NCBI GenBank assembly: GCA_007125455.1
Contig: SLDE01000049.1
Coordinates: 1-20,638 of the forward strand
Direction: 5' to 3'
Source of the DNA: Ectothiorhodospiraceae bacterium
Lineage (GTDB): Bacteria; Pseudomonadota; Gammaproteobacteria; Thiohalomonadales; Thiohalomonadaceae
DNA: 20,638 nt
Shown: in pieces, positions 8,701 to 14,831 of the stretch
How the letters are laid out: each line of letters starts with the position of its first letter
Position numbering within the stretch: position 1 is the first letter of the stretch
Notes under the pieces: generated by a model
Seen by the model: only the letters and a program-made list of their open reading frames with translations
Told to the model about the DNA's origin: nothing
Database searches by the model: none
Translations under genes and position numbers: made by a program

Positions 8701-9421
8701 TGACGATCTCTTTGCCGAGGGCTTTATTCAGCTGCACTGCCAGCCGCTGGTGGCACAGCAAGCAGGTGAGCGGGCGATGCAGCATTACGCCATTGTGCTC
8801 AAGGCCCACGATCACGACGGTCGGCTGATCCCCCAGAGTGAACTGCTCAGCCGCGCCGAACACAACGGCAGCTCGGTGGAGATCGACCGCCATGTGGTGG
8901 ACGAGGTGTTGCCGCTGCTGCGCAAGGGGGCCGCGCGACTGAGCAAGATCGCCAGCCTGTTCGTCGGCCTCTCGGAGGACTCGCTACGCCATCCCCCCTT
9001 TGTCGACGACCTGCTGGCCCGTCTGACACAGGAGGGGCTGGCTAGCAACAAGCTCTGCCTCGGGATCCCCGCCGCGCTGCTCAATCAACACTATTACCTG
9101 GGGTTGGAGTTGTTCCGGCGGCTGGGTAAAACCGGCTGCCGCTGCTTTATCAGCGGGGTGGATGCCGATGGCCTGGGTTGTGCCAGCCTCCAGTTGCTGC
9201 CAGTGGCACATGTGGCACTGGCGTCGTCACTCTCCGCCGAGGGGGTGGACGATACCCTGCCTGGCGCATTGCACACCCTGATCCGTGTGGCGGGCAAGCA
9301 AAGCATTGCCACCGAGGTGGCCAGCCCGGCGCGACGCGACGCCCTGCGTGCACAGGGTCTGGATCTGTTGCAGGGGGACGCGGTGGAAGCGGGGATCACC
9401 CTGGAACAACTGCGTGGTTAG
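5714..9421 (+). CDS. PilZ-DUF1631-like protein with degenerate GGDEF and EAL domains
   Basis: Large (1235 residues) predicted cytoplasmic cyclic-di-GMP protein. GTG 5714 is chosen as start because GGAGG (5703-5707) lies 6 bases upstream and the product begins exactly at the PilZ domain; the open frame extends upstream only through out-of-family sequence inside the MCP gene. Domains: PilZ about 1-100 with RSSPR (RxxxR) and DYCSGG, where the canonical second-motif Ser is Cys; a helical DUF1631-like region about 110-800, interrupted by a Pro/charged linker about 343-430; GGDEF from DPLTGLLNR (residue 819), whose signature is EGNTF (895-899); and EAL, where the signature is AIVLK (1026-1030) and the metal-binding DDFGTG region reads GVDADG. 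Both enzymatic sites therefore look lost, suggesting a nucleotide-binding effector (compare FimX). The DUF1631 call rests on remembered pattern, at moderate confidence; the PilZ, GGDEF and EAL folds are clear. Confidence 0.85.
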   Translation: MNKRSSPRFPVTLDATVTFPDGTAQQCAIRDYCSGGMYLLCQTGDGSLPAVARGNQIQIHFAHPTNPQAEAIRIEARAARIESQSLGVTFLEEQTEAVVALSRLAAKQAALQRGEREQVGAQYDGQFSAEAMVQMCREKTLTHVRLLLKDFYHLAHEELYQTASLSSVGGARSNLFAITNALRDAEGVISKDMLRQLERAFAVMTQPDYTNPHAPEPQPGTTGLALLESDELDKWLAIRALASRVEERLEEHLEALEVRLLAISLNPITMENNPVGPFIIASLFHGQMQRLTLDEEARRIIFDAMGLAMVDRLQKLYEELNESLIAHGVLPSLAKKMEVVNKAKRPRPGIPDEDTPPRTEPAAAHEPTPSRHADTEEGPPPPAHKPAREMRYTRRSLPGIGAGDKHRIGSACRGVQRLRHMGDGSGVDAQGAGEQAGSPADDNEQALREYIQQLFAQIRQQPWLTARARQWYATLEPVALQAALLDGSVVEENNHPLWQLLDRLEPLSLGEERDELERIDRILAELAEQVTQRADCLAHALEQLAPLLKQHEQHYGEKLGKLLQECEHAQQLSSARKAVLDDLNHRLGHREVPELVLELLDSGWKNLLLRTWVKSGAKSGIYLTYLQVIDQFAARLTGSSAHAPSTQMDDARLLEWSERMLRIISSDERYNHDVMAQVRSQLDGSANTRLPMRRVTAIGLRASQQAVDAQRPAEVNEERWEQLLADLRRLPDREYLLLIEDAAVRPIQLVWRDEELGRYVFADGSGEKVLDLHPGQLARRLYQHSLSPLSELALSLSVRANCQLLLAEYHHMFERLSHDPLTGLLNRAGFHKALVKACEQARSGRQSHILACLDLDHFAQINERCGRDEGDALLRQVASAIGDALQPAALVGRLEGNTFAILLRDCRRSQALMQLNKVRAALRQGVFQCRGEALSLAASIGVSEVNAISEQAGQVLEYASTAMRSAKQQGRNNIQVHQGADSNSAQHGLLDSNKSFDDLFAEGFIQLHCQPLVAQQAGERAMQHYAIVLKAHDHDGRLIPQSELLSRAEHNGSSVEIDRHVVDEVLPLLRKGAARLSKIASLFVGLSEDSLRHPPFVDDLLARLTQEGLASNKLCLGIPAALLNQHYYLGLELFRRLGKTGCRCFISGVDADGLGCASLQLLPVAHVALASSLSAEGVDDTLPGALHTLIRVAGKQSIATEVASPARRDALRAQGLDLLQGDAVEAGITLEQLRG

Positions 9422-9427
9422 CCGCGC

Positions 9428-9456
9428 TTGGCAAGCCGCCCTTCAGTCGGTATAGT
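9428..9456 (+). promoter_or_regulatory. Sigma70 promoter of the glycine-riboswitch/lipA-gcv operon
   Basis: TTGGCA (9428-9433) and TATAGT (9451-9456) each match the sigma70 consensus at five of six bases and are separated by exactly 17 bases. It starts 7 bases after the stop codon of the PilZ fusion gene. The predicted start point, about 9462-9464, falls at the first base of the riboswitch leader strand, so the transcript would begin with the leader-linker helix. Confidence 0.75.
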
Positions 9457-9472
9457 GCCCCCTCGACCCGTA

Positions 9473-9566
9473 CCTGCCGTGGGAGAGTGTGGCCCCCAAC
9501 CATCCGTTGGTCCACCGCCGAAGGCGCAACCCGCCCGGAATCGCTCAGGCAACCGGACCCGGCAGG
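9473..9566 (+). promoter_or_regulatory. Glycine riboswitch, aptamer I
   Basis: First half of a tandem glycine riboswitch. P1 is a perfect 7-bp helix, CCTGCCG 9473-9479 with CGGCAGG 9560-9566. The conserved GGGAGAG (9481-9487), CCGCCGAAGGCGCAA (9515-9529) and CTCAGGCAACCGGAC (9544-9558) follow in the family order. P3 is built from GTGG 9489-9492 with CCAC 9512-9515, and CCAAC 9496-9500 with GTTGG 9506-9510. In addition, leader bases 9463-9468 (TCGACC) are perfectly complementary to the inter-aptamer linker 9568-9573 (GGTCGA), matching the leader-linker helix known in tandem glycine riboswitches. Confidence 0.92.
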
Positions 9567-9573
9567 CGGTCGA

Positions 9574-9636
9574 CTCTGGAGAGAGGTCGCGTGTCGACCC
9601 GCCGAAGGGGCAAAGCTCTCAGGCGCCATGACAGAG
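9574..9636 (+). promoter_or_regulatory. Glycine riboswitch, aptamer II
   Basis: Second aptamer, 7 bases after the first. P1 is CTCTG 9574-9578 with CAGAG 9632-9636. GGAGAGAG, the GGTCG/CGACC stem (9585-9589 with 9595-9599), CCGCCGAAGGGGCAA and CTCTCAGGC follow, then GACAGAGGGG, all very close to the glycine-aptamer consensus. The tandem arrangement upstream of glycine-cleavage genes is the classical context and normally turns expression on when glycine is abundant. Its last base is also the first base of the terminator stem. Confidence 0.95.
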
Positions 9637-9684
9637 GGGCGGCAGGACCCGCGCAGTCGCGCGCGTTCCTGCCGTCCCTTTTTT
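9636..9684 (+). terminator. Intrinsic terminator, expression platform of the glycine riboswitch
   Basis: A 12-bp stem (9636-9647 with 9667-9678, one G-U pair) closed by a GC-rich inner hairpin and followed by six T (9679-9684). It lies between aptamer II and the lipA start, where read-through would be needed for operon expression. It is the likely glycine-controlled decision point. The 7-mer CGGCAGG in the 5' arm and its complement in the 3' arm repeat the P1 strands of aptamer I. Confidence 0.88.
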
Positions 9685-9721
9685 GTTGCAGCAATAGCCC
9701 GCAAACCACCGTGCCCAGTTC

Positions 9722-10621
9722 ATGACTTCAGCCATCGCCAGCATCCCTGTTTTCGACCATTCCGCCGAAGCCAATAGCGGGCGTATGCCACCGTGGGTGC
9801 GCCAGTCGCTTGCCGTTGGCGACTACGGCGAGACCGCCCGGTTGCTACAGGGGCACCGTCTGACCACAGTATGCGAACAGGCGCGCTGTCCCAACCGGGG
9901 CGAGTGCTGGGGCCGTGGCACCGCCACCATCATGCTATTGGGCGATACCTGTACCCGCGCCTGTGCCTTCTGTGCGGTGAAGACCGGTCAGCCCGGCCCG
10001 CTGGATCGGGATGAACCGGCGCGGGTGGTGGCGGCGGTGCGCCAGATGGGGCTTGGTTATGTGGTGTTGACTTCGGTCAACCGCGACGAGTTGGCCGATG
10101 GGGGCAGCGGGCACTACGCCGCCACCCTGGCCGGACTGCGCGAGGCCCTGCCCGAACTGGGGCTGGAGGTCCTCACCCCCGATTTTCGTCAGGACCAGGC
10201 CGGTGCAGTGGAGCGCTTGTGCGGAGCACTGGGTCGCAACGGGCGCATGGTGTGGGGGCATAATGTGGAGACCGTGCCGCGTCTTTATCGTGAGGCGCGC
10301 AAGGGCTCCCGTTACGCGCGCTCACTGGCGCTGTTGGAACTGGCCGCCCAGCATGATGGGATCGAGGCCAAGTCGGCGCTGATGCTCGGGCTGGGCGAAC
10401 AGGAGGCCGAGGTACTGGCGGTATTGCGCGAGCTGCGCGCCGTTGGGGTCAGCCGTTTGGCGCTGGGGCAATACCTGCGCCCCAGTCGTTATCACCTGCC
10501 GGTGCGTGCCTACATCACCCCGCAGCAATTCGAATACTATGCCCAGGCCGCCCGAGAGATGGGCTTTGACTGGGTCAAGGCTGGCGCGATGGTGCGCAGC
10601 TCCTACCATGCCGAGGAATAG
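9722..10621 (+). CDS. lipA: Lipoyl synthase, divergent copy in the glycine cleavage operon
   Basis: Radical-SAM enzyme that inserts two sulfurs into octanoyl groups on carrier proteins, here most likely on GcvH. It is 299 residues. The auxiliary-cluster motif CX4CX5C is C51, C56, C62 (CEQARCPNRGEC), the radical-SAM motif CX3CX2C is C77, C81, C84 (CTRACAFC), and the C-terminal RSSY cluster ligand is present (MVRSSYHAEE). Several positions differ from the housekeeping consensus: SVNRDEL for SVDRDDL, WGHN for FNHN, RKGS for RPGA, AKSAL for TKSGL. The ribosome binding site is weak. It is the first gene after the glycine riboswitch and its stop abuts gcvT ATG (TAGATG). No lipB or lplA lies in the window. 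A second, housekeeping lipA elsewhere is likely but unseen. Confidence 0.92.
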   Translation: MTSAIASIPVFDHSAEANSGRMPPWVRQSLAVGDYGETARLLQGHRLTTVCEQARCPNRGECWGRGTATIMLLGDTCTRACAFCAVKTGQPGPLDRDEPARVVAAVRQMGLGYVVLTSVNRDELADGGSGHYAATLAGLREALPELGLEVLTPDFRQDQAGAVERLCGALGRNGRMVWGHNVETVPRLYREARKGSRYARSLALLELAAQHDGIEAKSALMLGLGEQEAEVLAVLRELRAVGVSRLALGQYLRPSRYHLPVRAYITPQQFEYYAQAAREMGFDWVKAGAMVRSSYHAEE

Positions 10622-11713
10622 ATGAAGCAGCACAACCGCACCCCCCTTTATGATGCCCACCTGGCCCATGGCGCCAAGATGGTCGATTTTGCCGGTTGGC
10701 AGATGCCGATCCACTACGGCTCCCAGCTGGAGGAGCACCATCAGGTGCGCCGCGCCGCCGGGATGTTCGATGTCTCCCATATGGGGGTGGTGGATCTGCA
10801 TGGTTCCAAGGCCCGTGACTACCTGCGCTATATGCTCGCCAACGACGTGGCCAAGCTGGATGGTCAGCCCGGCAAGGCGCTTTATAGCTGCCTGCTCAAT
10901 GAGCAGGGCGGGGTGATCGATGACCTGATCGTCTATCATATGGACCACGTCTGGTACCGGCTGGTGATCAATGCTGGCAACCGCGAACGGGATCTGGGCT
11001 GGCTGTTGCGCCACGCAGGTTCGTTTGATGTCGATGTGGTATTGCGCGATGACCTGGCGATGATCGCGGTGCAGGGGCCTGAGGCGCGGGCCAGGGTGCA
11101 TAGCCTGTTGCGCGATGACCAGGAAGCGGTGGGCAAGCTGGCACGCTTTAGCGCACTGGCATTGGACCGGAGCTTCATCGCCCGCACCGGCTACACCGGC
11201 GAGGACGGCTATGAGATGATGATCGACGCCGAGGAGGCCGAGGACTGGTGGCACGCGCTGCTCGACGCCGGGGTGGTCCCCTGCGGACTGGGCGCACGGG
11301 ACACCCTGCGCCTGGAGGCGGGGATGAACCTGCACGGCCACGAGATGGACGAGAATACCTCGCCGCTGGTGGCCGCGCTGGCTTGGACCATCGCTTGGGA
11401 ACCGGTCGACCGAAGCTTTATCGGGCGCAAGGTGCTGGATAACGAACGCGCCGCTGGCCCCACTCAGCAGCTGATCGGCCTGGTGCTGGAAGAGAAGGGC
11501 GTGCTGCGCGCCGGGCAGGCGGTGATCATCGACGGCGTGGGCGAGGGGCAGACCACCAGTGGCAGCTTCTCCCCCACCCTCGGTCAGGCCATCGCGCTGG
11601 CGCGGGTGCCGCGCAACCAGGCCGAGCACTGCCAAGTGGTGATCCGTGGCAAGGCGTTGCGCGCGCGGATCGTCAAGCCGCCCTTCGTGCGCCACGGCAA
11701 GGCAACATTTTAA
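10622..11713 (+). CDS. gcvT: Glycine cleavage system T protein (aminomethyltransferase)
   Basis: Transfers the methylene group from aminomethyl-lipoyl GcvH to tetrahydrofolate, releasing ammonia. The 363-residue length is normal for the family. Diagnostic segments are KMVDFAGWQMPIHYGSQ near the N terminus, AGMFDVSHMG, the folate-site GGVIDDLIVY (D100/D101, equivalent to the catalytic Asp region of E. coli GcvT), and GYTGEDGYEMM. ATG follows directly on the lipA stop with GAGGA upstream, so translation is coupled. Downstream, a 129-bp gap with an inverted repeat separates it from gcvH. Confidence 0.95.
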   Translation: MKQHNRTPLYDAHLAHGAKMVDFAGWQMPIHYGSQLEEHHQVRRAAGMFDVSHMGVVDLHGSKARDYLRYMLANDVAKLDGQPGKALYSCLLNEQGGVIDDLIVYHMDHVWYRLVINAGNRERDLGWLLRHAGSFDVDVVLRDDLAMIAVQGPEARARVHSLLRDDQEAVGKLARFSALALDRSFIARTGYTGEDGYEMMIDAEEAEDWWHALLDAGVVPCGLGARDTLRLEAGMNLHGHEMDENTSPLVAALAWTIAWEPVDRSFIGRKVLDNERAAGPTQQLIGLVLEEKGVLRAGQAVIIDGVGEGQTTSGSFSPTLGQAIALARVPRNQAEHCQVVIRGKALRARIVKPPFVRHGKATF

Positions 11714-11721
11714 TTATGGGT

Positions 11722-11815
11722 CACAGCGCATGCAGAGGGCAGCGAGGGTTGTAGGGCGAACCGGCGGGTACCGGGCCATGTTGTGGCTGTCCCTGTGCCC
11801 TCCATGCCCTCTGTG
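11722..11815. repeat. Imperfect inverted repeat between gcvT and gcvH
   Basis: The left arm beginning CACAG (11722) and the right arm ending CTGTG (11815) share CACAG, GCATG and GAGGGCA blocks in inverted order with small insertions. The centre carries GTAGGGCGAACC and a short CCGG-type palindrome (around 11761-11775), resembling common intergenic palindromic repeats. No T-run follows, so it should not terminate transcription. The gcvH ribosome binding site AGGAGA comes just after it. Confidence 0.5.
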
Positions 11816-11842
11816 GCAAATTTTCATATTCAGGAGACAATA

Positions 11843-12235
11843 ATGAGCAACATCCCCAGTGAGCTGAAGTACAACAAATCCCATGAGTGGGTACGCCGCG
11901 AAGACGATGGCACCGTGACCGTCGGGATCACCGACCACGCCCAGGACCTGCTGGGAGACATGGTTTACGTCGAGCTGCCCGAGGTGGGGCGTGAGCTGGC
12001 CGCCGAGGAAGAGTGCGCCGTGGTCGAGTCGGTCAAGGCCGCCTCCGATGTTTACGCCCCGCTCACCGGCGAGGTGGTGGCGGTCAACGAGGCGCTGGAA
12101 GACAGCCCCGAGATCGTCAACCAAAACCCCTACGGCGACGGCTGGCTGTTCCGTATCCAGCCCGCCGACATCGCCGCAGTAGAGATGATGCTCGATGCCG
12201 AGGCCTATGCCGCGATCGTGGCGGCAGAGTCTTGA
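11843..12235 (+). CDS. gcvH: Glycine cleavage system H protein
   Basis: Lipoylated carrier that shuttles the aminomethyl group between GcvP, GcvT and dihydrolipoamide dehydrogenase. It is 130 residues, normal for GcvH. The lipoylation site is K65 in ECAVVESVKAASDVYAP, and the N-terminal KYNKSHEWV and GITDHAQDLLGDMVYVELP are typical. ATG 11843 is chosen over the upstream ATG 11783: AGGAGA lies a few bases before it and the family alignment begins there, whereas the upstream extension is encoded by repeat sequence. Its substrate relationship with the LipA encoded two genes upstream is inferred from the shared operon. Confidence 0.96.
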   Translation: MSNIPSELKYNKSHEWVRREDDGTVTVGITDHAQDLLGDMVYVELPEVGRELAAEEECAVVESVKAASDVYAPLTGEVVAVNEALEDSPEIVNQNPYGDGWLFRIQPADIAAVEMMLDAEAYAAIVAAES

Positions 12236-12240
12236 GGGAA

Positions 12241-12314
12241 AAGGGACGAGGGAGAGTGTGCGCATTGCGCACGGGAAGATTGGAATGGGGAGCCTCCCTC
12301 GTATCCCGTCCCTT
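12241..12314. repeat. Inverted repeat with internal hairpin between gcvH and gcvPA
   Basis: AAGGGACGAGGGAG (12241-12254) is mirrored by CTCCCTCGTATCCC (12294-12307), differing by a 2-base insertion. Inside lies a small perfect hairpin, GTGCGC-ATT-GCGCAC (12258-12272). The repeat begins 5 bases after the gcvH stop. There is no downstream T-run. It may stabilise or attenuate the message; this is inference. Confidence 0.5.
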
Positions 12315-12371
12315 ACGCTCGCGGCGTACTTTGCTGTAAGTTGTGTTTATCCTTCAAGTTGAGAACCGTCC

Positions 12372-13745
12372 ATGCCGTTTATCCCACATACCCCGGATGA
12401 TATCGAGAGGATGCTCAGCGCCATCGGCGTGGGCAGTATCGACGATCTGTTTGATGAGATCCCGCCCGAGCTGCGTTGTCATGGCCTGAAGGGTATCCCC
12501 ACCGGGATGAACGAGCAGGCCATCGGCAAGCTGATGCGTACACGCGCCGCGCAGGACGGTGAACCGACCTGCTTTATCGGTGCCGGGGCCTATGATCATC
12601 ACATCCCGGCGGCGGTCTGGCAGTTGGCCTCGCGCGGTGAGTTCTACTCCGCCTACACCCCCTACCAGGCCGAGGCCAGCCAGGGCACCCTGCAGGTGAT
12701 CTACGAGTTTCAGAGCATGATCGCCGGGCTGTGCGCCCTGGAGGTGGCCAACGCCTCCCTCTACGACGGGGCCTCGGCGCTGGCCGAGGCGGTGCTGATG
12801 GCGGTGCGTGCCAATCGTAAGTCCAAGAGCAAGCGCATCCTCTTCCCCGCCAGTGTCCATCCGCGCTACCGCCAGGTGGTTGAGACCATCGTGCGTCACC
12901 AGGGGATCGAGCTGGTCGCGCTGCCGTTGAGCGAGCAGGGCCATACCGATCCGGCCAGCCTGGCCCGCTGGGCGGGGGAGGACATTGCCGCGCTGGTGAT
13001 CCCCCAGCCCAACTTCTTCGGCGTGCTGGAGGAGGTGGATGCCCTCACCGACTGGGCCCATGCCAATGGTGCGTTGGCCATCGGGCTGGTCAATCCCATT
13101 GCGCTGGCGCTGCTCTCGTCGCCGGGGGAATGGGGCGCACAGGGGGCCGATATCGCCTGCGGCGAAGGGCAGCCACTGGGCGCGCCACTCGCCTCCGGCG
13201 GGCCCTACATCGGCTTCATGGCCTGTCGCCAACAGCACGTGCGCCAGATGCCGGGGCGCATTGTCGGGCGCACCGTCGACCTGGATGGCAAGCCGGGTTT
13301 CAGCCTCACCCTGCAGGCGCGCGAACAGCATATCCGTCGTTCCAAGGCGACCTCGAACATCTGCACCAACCAGGGGCTGCTGGCCACCGCCGCCACCATC
13401 CACATGGCCCTGCTTGGTCCAGAGGGCTTGCGCCGGGTGGCCGAGAGCTGCCATGCCAACACGCGCCTGCTGCGCGACCGGCTCTGTGCCATCGACGGGG
13501 TGGTGCAGGTCTTTGCCCGTCCCTTCTTCCACGAGCTGCTGCTGCGCCTGGATCGACCGGTAGGCGAGGTACAGCAGGCATTGGCGGCACAGGGTATACT
13601 GGCAGGCTATGATGTAAGCGCCCACTATCCCGCACTGGGTAATACCTTACTGGTGTGCGCCACCGAACTGCGTAGCGAGCCGGAGATCGCGCACTACGCC
13701 GATCAGTTGGCGAGCGTGCTGTGCAGCTCCCCATCCACCATCTAA
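12372..13745 (+). CDS. gcvPA: Glycine dehydrogenase (decarboxylating) subunit 1
   Basis: N-terminal half of the split P protein, 457 residues, which pairs with GcvPB to form the PLP-dependent decarboxylase. Recognisable segments are the start MPFIPHTPDDIERMLSAIG, FIGAGAYDHHIPAAVW, YTPYQAEASQGTLQ, the NASLYDGASALAEA block, and RSKATSNICTNQGL near the C-terminal third. The start ATG 12372 has only a weak ribosome binding site. Unusually, the gene for its partner subunit does not follow: a metallo-beta-lactamase-fold gene and a repeat lie between gcvPA and gcvPB. Confidence 0.95.
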   Translation: MPFIPHTPDDIERMLSAIGVGSIDDLFDEIPPELRCHGLKGIPTGMNEQAIGKLMRTRAAQDGEPTCFIGAGAYDHHIPAAVWQLASRGEFYSAYTPYQAEASQGTLQVIYEFQSMIAGLCALEVANASLYDGASALAEAVLMAVRANRKSKSKRILFPASVHPRYRQVVETIVRHQGIELVALPLSEQGHTDPASLARWAGEDIAALVIPQPNFFGVLEEVDALTDWAHANGALAIGLVNPIALALLSSPGEWGAQGADIACGEGQPLGAPLASGGPYIGFMACRQQHVRQMPGRIVGRTVDLDGKPGFSLTLQAREQHIRRSKATSNICTNQGLLATAATIHMALLGPEGLRRVAESCHANTRLLRDRLCAIDGVVQVFARPFFHELLLRLDRPVGEVQQALAAQGILAGYDVSAHYPALGNTLLVCATELRSEPEIAHYADQLASVLCSSPSTI

Positions 13746-13750
13746 ACCAC

Positions 13751-13772
13751 AAGACCCGCTAATAACGGGCTT
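13751..13772 (+). other. Small hairpin between gcvPA and MBL gene
   Basis: AAGACCCG (13751-13758) pairs with CGGGCTT (13766-13772) with one bulged A around a 7-base loop. It is too short and lacks a T-run, so I do not call it a terminator. A strong GGAGG follows before the next ATG (13798). Confidence 0.3.
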
Positions 13773-13797
13773 AACACACCACCCCCCAGGAGGCACC

Positions 13798-14823
13798 ATG
13801 TTCCAACAACTACGTACCCTAGCCATCGCATCCCTTGCCCTGTTCGTGGCCGCCTGTTCCAGTGAGGACACGCCACCGGCGCAACAAGGCAGCCCGACGG
13901 ATAGCCCCGCCGAGATGACCGCCACACCAGCGGCAGACTTCGATAATCCCTTCGGCATGGCGGTGGAGCAGCTGAGCGATGGGGTTTACGCCATCGTCTC
14001 CCCGGCGCGCGGCTTTCCCGATCCGCAGAACCTGGGCTGGAACTCCAACACCGCCTTTGTCGTCACCGGTGACGGGGTGCTGATGTTTGATACCGGCTCT
14101 TCACCACGCATTGGCGAGGCCCTGCGTGAGATGGTACGCAGCGTGACCGACCAGCCGGTACGCTGGATCATCAACACCCACGTGCACGGTGACCATTGGC
14201 TGGGCAACGAGGCCTTCCTCGCCGATCAGCCAGAAAAGATCCTCGCCTCCGATATCACCATCGCGCTGATGCATGAGCAGGGCTATGAGTGGATCAGTCG
14301 CTTTAACAGTATGACCGATGGAGCGATCGGTGATATCGAGCCGGTACCGGCGCGCGATGCGGTCACTGAGAGCGGTAGCCACCACTTTGCCGGGATGGAG
14401 GCCGTGATCCTGCGCAGCGAGCGTGCCCATTCCCCCGGCGATCTGGCGCTGTGGCTGCCCGAACAAGGGGTACTGCTGGCCAGCGACGTGATCTACACCG
14501 GTCGTCCACCCGCCACCTTCGACTCCGACGTACTCGGCTGGATCGCCTTTCTCGACGAGATGATCGCCCTGGAACCCGAAGTGGTACTGCCCGGCCACGG
14601 CCACATCGCCGATGCGCAGGCCGTAGTGCAGATGCGCGACTTCTTCCAGACGTTATGGGATCTGGTAGAAGCAGGCTTCGAGGCCGGTCAGATGGACTAT
14701 GAGATCGCCGAACAGGCGCGTACCGAACTGGCCGACTACGAGGCACTCTACCCGGGTGTCGGTGAGACCCTCGGCGAGGCCGTCTCCCACGTCTACATGC
14801 AGGTAGAAGCGGCGCTGTTTTAA
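13798..14823 (+). CDS. Metallo-beta-lactamase-fold hydrolase, predicted lipoprotein
   Basis: 341-residue MBL-superfamily protein. The N terminus is a lipoprotein signal: basic start, hydrophobic stretch, then lipobox VAAC with C20 as the lipidated residue, followed by a Ser/Pro/Thr-rich tether to about residue 45, so it should sit on the periplasmic side of a membrane. The dinuclear metal site is complete: HVHGDH (H128, H130, D132, H133), H211 in HSPGD, D230 in ASDVIY, and H267 in PGHGH. The overall look is glyoxalase II/quinoprotein-relay-type rather than a classical antibiotic beta-lactamase; the substrate is unknown. It is placed in the glycine cleavage operon between gcvPA and gcvPB, with strong SD GGAGG. 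Since GCV works in the cytoplasm, direct participation in that reaction is unlikely. Confidence 0.9.
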   Translation: MFQQLRTLAIASLALFVAACSSEDTPPAQQGSPTDSPAEMTATPAADFDNPFGMAVEQLSDGVYAIVSPARGFPDPQNLGWNSNTAFVVTGDGVLMFDTGSSPRIGEALREMVRSVTDQPVRWIINTHVHGDHWLGNEAFLADQPEKILASDITIALMHEQGYEWISRFNSMTDGAIGDIEPVPARDAVTESGSHHFAGMEAVILRSERAHSPGDLALWLPEQGVLLASDVIYTGRPPATFDSDVLGWIAFLDEMIALEPEVVLPGHGHIADAQAVVQMRDFFQTLWDLVEAGFEAGQMDYEIAEQARTELADYEALYPGVGETLGEAVSHVYMQVEAALF

Positions 14824-14831
14824 TGGAATGA

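Noticed and set aside
10322..11695. 457-codon minus-strand frame opposite lipA and gcvT
   Set aside because: Antisense of two conserved genes, no recognisable motif; a codon-bias shadow.
12354..13625. 423-codon minus-strand frame opposite gcvPA
   Set aside because: Composition and position are those of an antisense shadow; no motif.
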